From positions 162,882,912-162,946,911 of the forward strand of contig CM036617.1 in the NCBI GenBank assembly GCA_020746105.1: a DNA stretch of 64,000 nt, in the 5' to 3' direction. The position numbers were made by a program, and so were the translations under genes. The stretch comes from Trogon surrucura (lineage: Eukaryota > Chordata > Aves > Trogoniformes > Trogonidae). Positions 1 to 12,920 of this stretch are shown piece by piece. Each line of letters begins with the position of its first letter. The first letter of the stretch is position 1. Below the pieces are notes generated by a model. The model made no database searches, was not told where the DNA came from, and saw only the letters and a list, made by a program, of their open reading frames with translations.

Positions 1-2871
1 ATGTTCCTTCTCTACCCTTCAGTCTGCTGAGGACCCTTCCCTAAACACCAGTAGAAATAATGTGATAGAGTCCCAGTAAGTGTGAAGGTAATAAAGAAAG
101 AAGAAGGAGGAAAATTACCATTTCATGTCTTCTTGCATGTCAGAAAAGGTGGGGAAAGGCCTCATATACAATTGTTTTCCATTCCCGGGTCAGCTTTGAT
201 CTCTCCAAATGTAAGTTTTAAGCCCAAAGGATATTATTTTCTAAAAGTTCTGAGCACCTGCAAATAGAGGCTTAAGATAAAAGTACTTTCTCAACTATAA
301 GTCATGAAAGTGACCAAAATATTTAAATGAGGTTTAATTATAAAGATTGAGGAGATAACTTCAGGAAAGCGAATTGCAATCTTCAGAATTAAGTCAGAAA
401 TAAAAACCCAGCCAGAATAAAAATTAAGTACTTTAATTATAATATATATTTTTCCTTAAACTGCTTGCAAAGATATATGGATAACAATCATTGCGTGCAC
501 ACTGAATTTGGGATGTGGCAGTATAGGATTTTGGTAGCAGCGATCCCTACTGTTCAGCCTGGGGACATCGGAGGGCCCAGCAAAGTCAAAAGCACCACTC
601 GCTTTGATTTTTTTGGGCTTTGAGGCATGGAGGAGGCAGTGATTAATGAAGACTTCTCCATTTTATTTGCAATTCTTCCACCTGACCACTTCCTAATTGT
701 GTGGTTTTGCTCATACTACCTAGGCTCTTGCTCCTATATACAGTCAGGGTTGATGGATTTCTTCCTCCTAGGTCTCCCACTGACTCCAGACCTCTGGTTC
801 TTTTAGTGTAGTAAAGGTCAGGCTTCAAGAAATTTTCTTGCCCAGATACTTCTTATTCAGTCACAGGTGTTTTGTAATTAGATCTTACAGCACTGTGATG
901 TATGTGAAAGGCAATTTATAAATCAGCGTGTAATAACAACATAACAATACTGCATCCATTTGTTAAAGAAAAGGGAGGGTATTCTGACTATCCAGGACAT
1001 AATTTCACCAAGGTGAACCTCAGGCAGGACACCAGGCCTAATGAATGCTATGGCTGAGGGTGAATTGCCGTCCATAACTTTAAGGAGAGAGTGCTGCAGA
1101 GGCTTGGAGCACAGAACCAGGCACTCTGTCACCCCAGTTTTGTGGCTAGAGTTGACACTTATATTATGTGTGAATTTGTGGTCACTTGGAAGTCAAAAGC
1201 TAGACTTTTAAGTGTCAAGGTGTCTAAGGTTAATCAATAGGCACTGGGATTTTCACACCTATCTCCACCTGCAGTGAATGAGAGAAGGTGCTTAAATGCT
1301 CTTTAGACACCCTAGTGCATCTGAAGGCCTGGCTTTTCTTTTCCCTTTGCTTTCGCTTGTCCTTGCAGCAGAACTAATGTTGCCTGCCTGGCAAAGGACT
1401 GAGAGTTTTCACCCTGTCATGAGCACGTTTAGATCTGTGTCAGGAAGCTTTAAAAAGCAGAAGGTGTTACTGTATTTGTAAGAAGCGTTAATAGCTACAG
1501 CATGCCAGCCTTTGACATATAGGCAGCTACAAACACAGCTACAGATGACCGGGGAATTAAATCACCCTTCCTTAGGTAAGCCTACCTGGCATGATGCCAC
1601 ACTAAACAGAAATACCGAGCTATGCCCTGAAACAGCTAACCCTGGCACCAGGAGCAGCCCAGTGTCTCCAAACTCCAAGCTGAAGACCTGCTTAGGTGCA
1701 ATGTCACACCCGGATATGGTCCCAGAATGCTATGATCAGACTGGGGAGAAGCCCACCAAGCCTCATTAGGCAATGAGGAGGTGGGAGGCTTTAGAGCCAG
1801 CCTCCTAACTTTGAACACTGATAGCTCCCTGCTGCACTGGGTATTCTTCAGCTGAAGCAGCAAACAAAAGCAGTGTTTATTTGGTCAACTCAATGGGTGA
1901 GAAAGAGAAGCGATTGTCAAGGACTGCACCAAATCCTAGAAGACTTGATACTGAAAGGAAGATGCCCACCATTTCCAAGATATATATATGCATATTTTCT
2001 CTCACAAACAACATGGCGTTCCTGCGTCCAGTTCTGTGCTGCTCCATGTTTTCATCTCCCTAAAAGCAGCAGTTCCACTGACAGTGTACTTCCTACCCTT
2101 AGGCTGGATGCCGAGTGCAATCTGCTGAGTTACCCATGTACAGTCAAGCCAGTTTAACTGCCTGAACCTTCAGTCTTAGCTGTGAGATCCTCTGCTGACG
2201 GTATATCCGCAAGCCATAAAACATGCCAGTTACAATATTCATCTTTCTACCATGGATTTAAAAGGAATAAATTTAAAGAAGAATTAAGATTTTAATGTCC
2301 TTAAAATGGCATATTTCAATACTCCTCATTGTAAAATGAGGTATTCTTCTGGAGCTAGGAGAGTGAAGATGTCTTCTAGACTACAGCTGAGCACATGCTG
2401 GGGTCATGGTCCTCACCATCCCTCCTCATGAGAGACAGATCTGCACAGAGCAGGTGGTTTCACTCCACAAGTGTTATGCAGGAGACACTGCTTCAATCAC
2501 TTATCCTTGCTGAGGAGAGCTGAAGAAGAAAGAAGTTCCAGTTTCCTTCCATTGCTAGCCTTTACTCTGGTTGCATCAGAGGAAGGAAGGACACATGCAA
2601 GCGGTTGGTCAGTGCTTGAGCTAAGCTAAAAACCAGGCCAGGTGCTGCTAGCAATGCAGGTATCACAACTCAGGGCTTAAAATATAGAGTAGAAACATGT
2701 GGGTTATTGTTGTATGGGAACTGCACTAACTCCAGCCTGGCCCCATGTTCCTAAACTCTGCTGGTTGGTATATGTTAGTCTGGGTTCAGTGTTCTGTCTC
2801 AGTTATGTGGCTCCTGGAGCATCAGACAAATAACACAGGTACTTTGTAGGCTGTCCTTGATTATTCCCTCT
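1..2871. other. Unique non-coding DNA, no gene recognised
   Basis: No reading frame longer than about 95 codons is present and none resembles a known protein. No transposon, tRNA or rRNA signal was seen. The only local structure noted is a small perfect inverted repeat, CCTCATT / AATGAGG with a 4-base loop, at 2324-2341. The stretch ends at the target-site duplication of the solo LTR. Confidence 0.6.
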
Positions 2872-2876
2872 CCCAG
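2872..2876. repeat. Target-site duplication, left copy (CCCAG)
   Basis: CCCAG lies immediately before the TG that opens the LTR. The same five bases lie immediately after the terminal CA at 4000-4004. A 5-bp duplication is typical of ERVL-like integrases, whereas ERVK usually gives 6 bp. Confidence 0.85.
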
Positions 2877-3062
2877 TGTATCAGGTTTGCCTGGCTGGAT
2901 TTTGGTGGTGGGGGGAGCTGTAGGGGTGGCTTTGGCAAGAAGGTGCTAAAGTTTCCAATAAGTATGATAGAGCCAATGCCAGCCAGCACCAAAGACGGAC
3001 CTGCTGCTGGCCAAGGCTGAGCCTATCAGTAATGATAGGATAGGAACACCTCTGTGAAAACA

Positions 3063-3070
3063 TATATAAG
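3063..3070 (+). promoter_or_regulatory. TATA-like box of the ERVL LTR
   Basis: TATATAAG sits about 190 bp into the LTR, at the position expected for the U3 core promoter. Whether it is active is unknown. Confidence 0.55.
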
Positions 3071-3189
3071 AAATGGAGAAAAAAGAACTGCACCACACAA
3101 CAACTGGCAGAGAGACAGAAAAGTGAGAATACGTGAAGACACCAAGGTCAGTGAAGAAAGGGTGGGAGGATGTGCTCCAGACACCGGAG

Positions 3190-3600
3190 CAGAAAGTCCC
3201 CCCGATCATGGTGAAGACCATGGTGAAGCAGGCTGTCCTCCTCCAGCCCATGGAGGTGACGGGGCATAGATGTCCACCTGCAGCCTGTGGAGGACCCCAT
3301 GCTGGAGTGGGTGGATGTCTGATGGAGACTGTAGTCCTGTGGGAAGCCCATGTTGGAGTAGGTTGCTGCCAGAGCCTGTAGCCCATGGAGAGAGAGAGGC
3401 CCACGCCAGAGCAGGTTGGCTGGCAGGACTTTTGTGATGCCACGGGGAACTTGTGCTGGAGCAGTTTCCCCCTGAAGGGTTGCATCCCATGGAGAGACTC
3501 ACGTTGGGGCAGTTTATTATGAATTGTCTCTTGTGAGAGGACTCATGCTAGCAAAAGGTATGTGAAGATTGTCTCCCATGAGAAGGACCCCACAATGGCC
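3190..3600 (+). repeat. Degenerate internal repeats of the LTR
   Basis: This zone consists of repeated, diverged modules of roughly 40-60 bp. They are built around 'CCCATGGAG', 'CCCAYGYTGGAG' and 'CAGG-TTG' motifs, for example near 3247, 3295, 3345, 3385 and 3485. Unit boundaries are blurred by substitutions. Such repeats belong to this LTR class and are not a separate satellite. Confidence 0.6.
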
Positions 3601-3825
3601 CGAGGGAAGAGTGAAGAGTCCTTCCCTGGAGGAAGAAGTGGTGGAAATGACATCAGATGAACTGACCACAGCTCCCATTCCCTGTCCCCTTGCACCACTT
3701 GGTGGGGTAGGGAGTGAATGAATTGGGATTGATGTTAAATGCAGGAAGAAGGGAAGGATAGGGGGAAGGTGTTATTTTTTTGGAGATCCGTTTTTTTCTC
3801 AGTACTCTTCTCTGATTTGTTCTTT

Positions 3826-3831
3826 AATAAA
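3826..3831 (+). promoter_or_regulatory. AATAAA polyadenylation signal of the ERVL LTR
   Basis: A canonical AATAAA lies in the 3' quarter of the LTR, followed by an AT-rich stretch, where the R region end is expected. It remains intact in the solo LTR. Confidence 0.65.
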
Positions 3832-3999
3832 TATTAACTAATTTCCCCCAAATCAAGTCTGTTTTGCCTGGGATTTTAGATTTGGATGATCTCCCTGTCC
3901 TTATCTCAAACCATGGGCCTTTCATTATATTTTCTTCCCCTGTCTAGCAGAGAAGGGGGGGATGACAGAGCAGCCGCTGGCCAGGGTCAAACCACAACA

Positions 4000-4004
4000 C
4001 CCAG
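4000..4004. repeat. Target-site duplication, right copy (CCCAG)
   Basis: CCCAG directly follows the terminal CA of the solo LTR and equals the left copy at 2872-2876. Confidence 0.85.
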
Positions 4005-5973
4005 CAATCCTGGGAGATGGGTGCTTTGCTGAAAGAGGAGAAAACACAGCCTTCCCTCAAGCCTGAGCTACTCTGTCTCAGTTATAACTTGGTCCACCTC
4101 TCACCAAACAGATCAGGGAACTGATCTGCAGGTCAGGGAGTGCCCCAGACCTCAGAAAATGATCAGTGGAAGTAGTGTCAGGAAGTAGGAATCAATCCTA
4201 ATGCCTGAGGTTGCATCTGAACAGACTGGGAAAGTGATTCAAGGCCCATGGTCTGCCTTGAATACCAGAGCATGCCATTGCTCTTTGTAGCCCATGTGTC
4301 TGGGTTTCCTCCTCACAGAGACCAGGAGGACAAGCAGGAGTCCAACACTCTGCCTGGACTCCACCAGTGTGGAGTTAGCTGGTGGCTGAAGTATCTATCA
4401 AGAGATCTTCTGAGCTCCTGGATAAATCCATTGCTTCCGACACAAGTTTCCATTTCACCAATACATCACATATGACACCCCCAGACTAGTGTGAGCTTTT
4501 GAGATGGATCACTTGAATCACCTCCTGGACCCCATTGCAGCCATCTGGCTGTACTAACTTCTGACAGCCACGAGACTGGCCAGGACTGAAAATAAAGGCT
4601 CTACAGACAGCTAGCTCATGCCTGAGCCACATAGTCCCTCTATGAAAACACTACAGATAAAACAAAATAATGCTACTGATTTTTTTTTCTGTTTACTGCT
4701 GTCAACATTGCTTCCCTATGTACTTCTCATTTATTTTCTTGTCTATCTAATCAGGTTTCTAAAGTCTTCCTGAAGCGTCAGCAAATAACAGTTGTGTGTG
4801 CATTTTGTGTTGGTGCAAAATCTTCCCCAGTGCCTAGACGAACATCCTGGTTTTTCAAGCAGAAATATTTGCCCCGCGGGCTTTGATCTTTGTCACTTTT
4901 AAGCCTCATCCCGTCTCAAAAGCTTTGATATATTTATTCACTAAGTCACAAAGAATTTTTGTTACTGCTCTGCTAGAATTTTATGGCTGAAGGCCCTGTG
5001 TAAAAGCAAGAAGTTCTGCTCTGTGCGTGGTATGCAGTGTTCAAGCATGAGATTGGAGATTGTGTGGAGGCTGGACAGTGTCAGCTACATCTTTCACATA
5101 GGCAGCTGCATACCAGCAACTGATTACATGTTTTGACAAAGACAGGTCACTGCTGAAGTCACATGGAGGAGGCAATAATCAAATCTCTGGTGAAAGAGAA
5201 ATACCTGTGAAGATTTCAGAGCTGTGTTTGGCTACTAGGATAAGTAAAGACAGGTTAAGAAAGGTTTCCTTCCATATTTCTCTTACATTATCTGATCTGC
5301 CCACAGAAATCACACTTCTAGGCAGAAGATAGGCTTAAGTATTTTGGTACAAGGTGCTAAGTACAACGTAAGTGGATATTATGCACTATTCTTCTACTCT
5401 TCTCAGTGCAAACAGCATTATCTTCCCCTAAAAATGTTTCTAAAATGCATTTAGTTAGAGAAACTTGTATTTGGTTATATTGGGTGAAGATTCATAGGAA
5501 AATGGAAGCCCCTTTCTCTCTTAGAGTTACTAGTTTCTCAGTGAAGGTCTTCCCCTGCTCTTTTGCAACAAACAGGCTTCATAAGAACCAACAGGTTCAT
5601 GTCTGGAAATAAATCAGCAGAGAAAAATATAGACAGAAGGAAGGAAAACTGCATACCGAGAGGCTGTGTCTAAGTCACCTAAGAGCTAGGTGCCTGCTCA
5701 CAACAAATGATGCCTTGAGGCATGCCTTGTAAGCCTCAAGGAGGAAGAGCAGGACAGTCTGCACTTCATAAGCTTCCTGACAAAAGGGCAGTTCTTGGAA
5801 AGCTTCACCATTTTTGTCTTTTGTCCATAGTACTCAGACAATCCCTTCTAAATAGATACTCCTCTTTGGTAGGTGCCACTTGCCAAGAGAGTTGCCCCTA
5901 GGAGTTTGCCCCACTACTGAGCAAGTCAAGGGGAAACAACTTCTCATTTGAGGCAGGATGAGAGATTGAACTT
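4005..5973. other. Unique non-coding DNA
   Basis: No gene or recognisable transposon was seen. Reading frames are 75 codons or less. Contains the hairpin at 5713-5741 and a shorter inverted repeat AGATCAG / CTGATCT near 4110. Confidence 0.55.
5713..5741. repeat. Perfect 9-bp inverted repeat (hairpin)
   Basis: CCTTGAGGC (5713-5721) and GCCTCAAGG (5733-5741) are exact reverse complements separated by 11 bases. The stem is too short for a microRNA precursor. No function is assigned. Confidence 0.8.
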
Positions 5974-6330
5974 AGAATCATAGAATGTTAGGGATTGGAA
6001 GGGACCTCGAAAGATCATCAAGTCCAATCCCCCTGCCAGAGCAGGAATGCCTAGACTATGCCACACAGGAACGTGTCCAGGCAGGTCTTGAATGTCTCCA
6101 GAGAATGAGACTCCACAACCTCCCTGGGCAGCCTGTTCCAGTGTTCTGTCACCCTCACTGAGAAGAAGTTTCTTCTCGAGTTTAAGCGGAACCTCTTATG
6201 TTCCAGTTTCAGCCCATTACCCCTTGTCCTATCATTGGTTGTCACCGAGAAGAGCCTGGCTCCATCCTCGTGACACTCACCCTTGATATATTTGTAAACA
6301 TTAATGAGGTCACTTCTCATCACTTCATCT
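5974..6330 (-). mobile_element. CR1 LINE, 5'-truncated 3' end
   Basis: Read on the minus strand, this fragment ends with the CR1 signature '...TCCCTTCCAATCCCTAACATTCTATGATTCT', seen on the plus strand as AGAATCATAGAATG... followed by TTGGAAGGGACCTCGAAAG. Upstream of it lies the C-terminal coding end of ORF2. The match stops abruptly at about 6330, consistent with the 5' truncation usual for CR1. Divergence is moderate and only one 8-bp tail unit is clear. Confidence 0.9.
6051..6323 (-). pseudogene. CR1 ORF2 C-terminal remnant
   Basis: About 90 codons remain open on the minus strand and encode the extreme C-terminus of the CR1 reverse-transcriptase protein. Recognisable signatures are 'RTRGNGLKL', '[15 protein letters not shown]' and '[11 protein letters not shown]'; related motifs occur in the larger copy at 41342-42277. 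The endonuclease and catalytic RT blocks are absent because of 5' truncation. The initiating Met is only an internal residue, so no functional product is expected. Confidence 0.85.
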
Positions 6331-9300
6331 TGTCTTTGTAGTAGGTGGGCAGTCAGCTGTGGACATCACAGAGCTGGCTGCTCCTGACTGCCACCATCTC
6401 ATCCTCACGTCTCTTCAGAGAGGCCAGGGAGTAAGGAGCAAAGACAAAAGATAAGTTTGGTACTTCCAGGGTCTTGCTTGATAATTGAGCTTCCTAAGTG
6501 GAAGTTTAGAGCCCCTTTGCATCATATTGAGATGGTTTATTACACTGTGAGAACACAAGAAATCTTCTAGGAAGGAAAGAGTACACCGTGCTAAGAACCC
6601 CGCAACTAAGTGTGTGCACAAGTATAAGGAAAAAAAATTTTCGGGCTTCACTCACTGATAATTCTCTCAGCTGTCCCTCTCTCATATCACCTTTTTAACA
6701 GCTTTCTGTGTGCTGAAAGATTTATGCATCTTCACATCTCTGACTACATTACCTCTTCCTTGCTTTCAAGGTTTGCTACATATTTTCTATTTCTCATTAT
6801 TCTCCTCAGAGCTGTTTCCCTGCATGCTCCAGCTCATTCCCTCCCCCTAGTGCTAATGACATCTGCACCTTGTCACTGCTTCTTTCAGTGTTTCTTTCAC
6901 AGAGGAAGCCTATCCCATGATCAAATGCACAAGACTCTAGACTAAAGTTTGTTTAAGAGCCACAAGAGAGCTTTTATACTTCCTAGCTGTCCTGCTGCCT
7001 GCCCAATTACTCCCTGTTTTACTTTGCCATCCGTTAGCCCTTCCTTTCCTGTATCTTTTACTGATTTGCACTTGACAATTTTATACCAGCTCTTAAGTTT
7101 GTCAACATAATTATCATTGCATCCTGGCCTTTCATGGTACTTGCAACTCTTCCAGCATGGTGCTAGCTCCGGGATCACTGGGTATATCTCTTATTGTTGC
7201 ATTCCAGTGTACCCCAGATGTTAATGAAAATTCTGAATAGATCCTGGCCAATTACTTAGTTGCCATACTCAGCCACTTTATAGCAATTATATAAATTATG
7301 AAATAACAATTTCTAATACATCTGTAGAAAATCAGCTTAGGAGGGGCCTCTAAAAACCATCTTGCCCACTCAAGACCTGTTCCTAGTATTTAAACCATTT
7401 TTGATGGACGATATATAACCTGATTTCAAAATACCTTTGTGATGTTCTATTTCAAACAAGATTTCTGGGTAAAAGAAGCCCAGAAATGCTAGTGTTGGTT
7501 ATTGTAAGGTATATGTGTAGCAATGTGTGTAATCACGTGTACCTTCCTTTTAGTTTGGCTGGACACAAAACAGGCCTGACTAAAGAGCCTTAGAGCCACA
7601 TTAATGAAGTGCTGCATGCAAGGTTTGAGGTTCTCCTGAGAGACAGTGGTGTAGCCAGGCTAGAAATGCCTTTTATTTGGTTATTTGCAGTAAATATGGA
7701 GCAAGAGTATGCACATGTTAATTGTCAGATGTATCTACATCTAAACATGGCTGTAACTGTTGTACCAAAGGATTGATTGTTTCGCATATATGCTGCCTGT
7801 GACAGTGCCTAAAAGTCGATATCAGGGAGACCTTAAGAGCCAGACAGCTATATATGTACTTTGCTTAGCATTGTTCCAGCTATTAACTCTTTCAAACTCA
7901 GGGACTACCCATAGAAATCCCTATCACAGAGACTGGAGTGACTAATGCCTTGTCCCAGATCTACAGTTTGATTTCTAAACAGGAAGAACAAGTGAACAAA
8001 CAACCTCCCTTTTGCTAATCTTGAAGCAAGAAGGATTAATAAACTGTGAATTTCCAGGGAACTGTTACTCAGTTGAAGTCAGGTCATCTTTCTCTTCCTG
8101 CCTGCAACATCCCTGAGGCATGCAGAGCTACAAATCACACTCACACACAGTCCAGCAGATGCTGGGGGAGGTTCTCTAAATATTTAAAAGGAGAATCATC
8201 TTTTTGTATGATTTTGAGACTTCTTATCACTTCAGATTTTTTTTCAGAGGCAGTAGTTTTATTGAAAAAAAACCCAACCCAACACTATCCACTCAAACTC
8301 TTACAGTTTTAACTAGTAAGTTGCCAAGACTCTGCCTTCAGTGACATCAACATAGTTGTGAAGACCAAAGCTAGAGCTGGACTTCAGTGTGAATTTATAC
8401 AATGTTTTTTTCTGGCACTCTAATAACTGCAGCATCTCCATATATATTTTGACCATGGAAAGAATTCAGATTCATTAACAAGTATTTCCCAAGGTTCCTC
8501 CATCTGCTTATACTTCTGCTGTTTCATGAAGTCACCCAGTTACCTCTAATAGCACATTACAACGCTCCTCCTTCCGAAGATAGTTCCTTCCCAGCTGCAA
8601 CAGCTGTGAAGGCCACCGGGGATCTCGGTTGACTACAGAAGGATTGAGACTAGATGCCTTTCAGATAGTTACACACAGGTAAGATCAATCCCTAGGCATC
8701 CCAATGGTCCTTTTGTCTCTTTTGTTTCCCGGGATTGTCAAAGCACATTCCATGGTGCTGGATATATGCAGTATCAACCTCCCAGGATGGGGAGTCTGTG
8801 CCATGAGGGCTCATTTCTCCCCACCACAGGGATGCTATTTCTTGCTGTTTCTCTAGAGCTGTGGAGGGAAGATTTTATTTGTTGCCATTTGAGCCAGCAA
8901 AAGAGGCCAGCTGTGCTACAGAAACTGTCTAAGAGACAATATGATCCACTGAGACTAGCATAGAAAAGAGGTTTGGCAGGTGTAAGAGAGCAATCATTTT
9001 AATTAGGCAAAAGCCTCTGGGAGATTTTTACACTGCATTTCCCTCAAGAATTTCCAATGCCAGCGCTTACACATGGTTGGCATCTGGCACCTTCTGTGTG
9101 TTGAAGGAAGGTTCAGTTCTGACATACCGGAGGTTCATGACTCCCCCTGGTTTTGCACCACCCAACTGGTGACATGAGCTGTCACCAAAGCAGGTCTGGT
9201 CTGAGAACACACTTAACCAAGCAATGCATGTTTCACTCTTAACCCTTTGCTGCCTTGGATAGTTCTGCCTCATTTGCTTCATTTTATTACCCAGAAAAAG

Positions 9301-12300
9301 ATTACCCTGAAGACATTATGTCTGAATTGCTGAAATTTGGTGAAACTCTCTCATTTCTTTTCACAGAGCACTTTTCTGTATTTTGTCATCCTCACTTGAG
9401 AGCTCCTCATATAGACAGGAATAGAGTTCATAACACTAATTAAACTCTCAGGACATGAATGGAACATGAAGATGGGCTGTCAGCAATATCAAATTGGTGT
9501 CTATAATCCCAGGAAAAGGCATATATTTGTCTCATTAGGCTTATCTTTTTTTTATTGAATCTGCTTTAAGTTTCTACTGAGCATTCAGTTTTTAGGGTAT
9601 CTTTTCACACCTGAAGAAGCCTTAGCCTCACACCTTGCAAGTCTCTTAAGGCTCATGACAATTATACAGACTCTAGATTCAGCTGCTGAGCTTCTCTCAA
9701 AGTAAGGTGTGCAGTGTCACCATCAATGTGTTCTCCCAAGACCAACTGATTTCCTAGGAGAAAAGAAACATTTTCTTCTGGCTGAAGGGAAAATAGTGGA
9801 GCAGGTTTTAAGTTTTGAAGTTGCAGGAGGTGTGGGTGGAAGAACAGACTATAAAAGGAAGAAATGATTGTGAATATCTCAAAAGTTTATGTAGCTGAGT
9901 GATTCATCTTACTTACATTTCATAAACACTAATCTTAAAAGACAAAAATCCAAACAGATGTATAGCTAGAAATTGAAAGTCATTCAGTGGCAGCAAAATT
10001 CACTTCAGGCTGCTAATTCATAACCTAATGAACTCTTTTCAAACATAAAAGCTACATTAGATGTCTAATATAGTGTTAAGGAGAGAAGACAATCAAGTCA
10101 GAGACACATCTTTATTTCCCACACAGCAAATAATGTATGTGCCTGTGAGTGTGGCAGAAGGAACCATGATATCACCCTATTTTACACTATAATGGAAAGG
10201 AAATTACATATAAAGACACTGCTTGACTTAAATGTCGGAGCAACAACATCATGAACTGGAGAGCTTGGAATACTAGAAGTAGTGCATCTGAGTCTCCCCT
10301 GGTCTCCTGAGAAACTTGAAACAAAGATGTGGTCCGGGGGAGAAGAGGGCCACAAGGACCAGCTGGTGCTTGCTGCCATCTGTGTGTTTCCTGGACTCTG
10401 CAGCTATGACAAGCCACACATGCCATGTGACGATTTGCATGGTTGACCTCTCTCTCACACTATTTTGGCCTCCTTCTCATCCCAGGACTCCCATGTGCAG
10501 CCACAATCCGCAGCATCCTGTGAAGAGAGGCTGTGGCACTGCACTACAGCCAGGCTGCACTATCCTGCAGGGCAGCAGCTTCGGAGGACCCCTTGCTGAA
10601 GAGAATCCTGTGCAGCGGTGGCATGGTGGTGTGGACTGTCCCAATACAACACTGCTTTGGGCACTGTGGGTCAAAATCTGCAAGGGCCCTTGTTTGTAAA
10701 AGGCCAAGGGACTGAGACAGCCACCCAAGTACACCAGAGCCGTCTGAGAGGCTGTCTCTCCTGCAGAGGCATTCCCACAGCACCTACACCATAGCCCAGG
10801 ACCCATTTCTGTCTCACATTCCTTCTTCAGCTTCAAGCAGTCAGAGGAGGTTTTTTTACAGTGTGTCAGAGAGGCAATAACATTATGAAGAAAAGTTGGA
10901 TCAGAACAGAAGATACAAGAGGAAAAACAAAAGAAAGAAGGAGTGGGCTGTTAGGAAACCTGTGCCTCCACAGCAAGATGCATTAAGATGCAATGTTGCT
11001 ATAGAGTAGTTTCCTGGGCAAAAGTTGAAAAACTGACCACAAAAAGCAACTAGAACGAACAGTGTCCTGGTCAGTTGCACAAGTGATATAAGCCACTTCA
11101 GCACATCCTTTCCACAATTTCTTTCATTTACTTGTTGGAGTTTGAAATTTCATTTTTAGATCCACATCAGGAAAAAAAAAAGCAACTTTAATTTAAGAGT
11201 GTGATTTCAATCTCAGAAACTCAGCTTTGTCTCAAAGCCAACAAGTGTGGCTCTTTGTAAAAACAATCACATCAAAGTCACTCAGAGCCATAATTGTCCA
11301 ACACGAATGACTGCTGCTGTTTTCCTGACTTCCGTAGGATGTTAAACACATGCATAAAGTTCTGTTACCCTGCTGCATTGAGCTTGGTCTTGAAGAAATT
11401 GAAGTCAGTTGGAAAAGTTTTCCTTGGACAAAGCTTCTTGGGATGCCCTGGGAAAGGAGTCCTTGTATTTCCCTCACTGTGGAAGTGGAGGCTGCTCTGA
11501 GACACATGCCTCAGAATTGTCTTCTGATGACTGGAGGACAAAGAGCTCTGAGGCTTGTAAAATCAAATCAAGCAGGGCTAAAGGGAGCCTAAAATTTAAG
11601 GAAAATCTTGCCTGGTTTGAAAGCCTCAGAAAGCACTTCTGTTTGGATGTTCAGTGGTTTCCTTTTGAGTCCTGGAGGGCACTTCTCTGAAGCAGTAGAA
11701 AGGCTCTTCAGGGGTTTGTGGGAGCTCTTTTTCTTTTCAAATGTATCTTGTCCCTTCGCTTGTTTGTCATTCAGACAGCAGCCTCCAGGGAAATGCTATA
11801 GACAGCAACAGAGGATCTGCAGAGAGTGGCAAGGACAAGAGCTTTCACAGAAAACTCTACATTCATTCTGCTCTCTGCTTTTCTACAGCATCTTGGTGTG
11901 TTTCAAAGGTTTGTCTGGAGCAAAGTAGGGAAACAAGCTTTTTGGAAGTGTTATTCTAGCACAGATCTTCTGCAGAAGGCTTTCAGAGAGGAGAACAGAA
12001 TAGCAATCCAAGGGCTTTGGTGAAACACTGCCTGGGCAAAACTATGGTGGGAAGGAAGGTGATTTTTCCCATAAATGAGAAGGGGGGCAAGCTGCGGAAG
12101 AGCAAAAACATGAGTATAATTGTGTCACAGGAATGATCAGACATTATGTGAGCATTACGTGGGAAAGATTAACATGACAGGGCAATCCATTAAGATCAAG
12201 CCCCATGAGTATTGTGGGACAAGGGTCCTGAAATTCTACTATATTGCAGTTTTTCTTAGTAAAAGCAATAGTGCTTCCCAAGTCACTTGAGTGTTTTGAG

Positions 12301-12855
12301 GTGCCTCTTCTGGAGAGCTCTGCTTGGTCTGAGCACTTGCCCTCTGAAATTCCCAAAGCTAGCAAGTGTTTGGTTCTACAGCATTTCACGCGTGGGTGGC
12401 CAGGAGAAAAAGTTGACAGGAAACCTATTTTCCCTCAGAATGTGTTAGAAAATCAATACAACCTCCTGACACACTTTTATTTCATTGGACTGACAAAAGG
12501 TAAAAAATAATCTTCTGCTGAAAAAACTTCTGGTTACATTTTGGTGAAGGACGTGAGGAAGAAGAAGTAGATAAGGTCTGTGAAAGGCAACTGGGCATGG
12601 GACTTGGCTGTTATACAGCATGTGGTAAGACAAAATAAATAGAGAGGAGTTCCTAACGGTAAGGAGATGGGCCTGGTCCTTAGTGCATTGTCTCTTGTTT
12701 GCAGACAACTGCCCATGAAAGATTACTTCACTGGTGACGTTCAAAAGGTTTCTTTTCTGTCTGGGTCTGCCTCCCCAGAAAGGTTATGTTAAGGTCAGGT
12801 TTTCTGCATCCTTGAGGAAGCTGGTGTTTCAGAACAGCCCGAGGAGTATCTAGGA
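6331..12855. other. Unique non-coding DNA
   Basis: No host gene was recognised. Several frames of 60-130 codons (the largest at 10316-10699, plus) have no recognisable domain, and overlapping frames on the opposite strand are equally long. One very old CR1 relic may lie at 7322-7380. A weak hAT-like sequence begins at 12856. Confidence 0.5.
7322..7380 (-). mobile_element. Possible ancient CR1 3'-end relic
   Basis: The plus strand reads AAAATCAGCTTAGGAGGGGCCTCTAAAAACCATC. It aligns loosely with the CR1 3' end in inverted orientation (AATCAG..TTAGG..GGACCTCT..ATCAT). Tail units are lost. The match is too diverged to be sure. Confidence 0.35.
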
Positions 12856-12920
12856 CAGTGGTTTGCAGCCTGCGGGCTGTGGTCCCCTGGTGCTCACTAC
12901 TGTTTCTAAGGGACTGGTGA
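12856..12920. mobile_element. Possible hAT (Charlie-like) DNA transposon end
   Basis: The sequence starts CAGTGGTTTGCAGCCTG and continues CTGTGGTCCCCTGGTG. This resembles the CAGNGGTTCTCAACCTGTGGTCC terminus of Charlie-type hAT elements and their subterminal region. No matching inverted end or 8-bp target duplication was found, so this is tentative. Confidence 0.3.

Larger units (their letters stand above)
2877..3999 (+). mobile_element. Solo LTR of an ERVL-type endogenous retrovirus
   Basis: The 1123-bp element begins TGTATCAGG and ends ACCACAACA (TG...CA) and is flanked by a perfect 5-bp duplication CCCAG. From memory it matches a long LTR class common in neoavian and passerine genomes. 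The landmarks occur in the expected order: the GGTTTGCCTGGC start, the 'AGCCAATGCCAGCC' block, a TATA-like box, an imperfect repeat zone rich in CCCATGGAG and CTGGAGCAG, an AATAAA signal, and a T-rich U5 with 'CTCCCTGTCCTTATCTC'. No gag, pol or env sequence lies on either side, so this is a solo LTR left by recombination between the two LTRs of a provirus. The longest reading frame inside it (179 codons, minus strand, 2946-3485) is antisense to the LTR and is not taken as a gene. The exact family name is unverified. Confidence 0.9.

Noticed and set aside
2946-3485. 179-codon minus-strand open frame
   Set aside because: It lies entirely inside the solo LTR, antisense to it. Overlapping frames on both strands reflect the repeat-rich, stop-poor LTR composition.
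5713-5741. microRNA hairpin
   Set aside because: The stem is only 9 bp with an 11-base loop and does not extend, far too short for a pre-miRNA.
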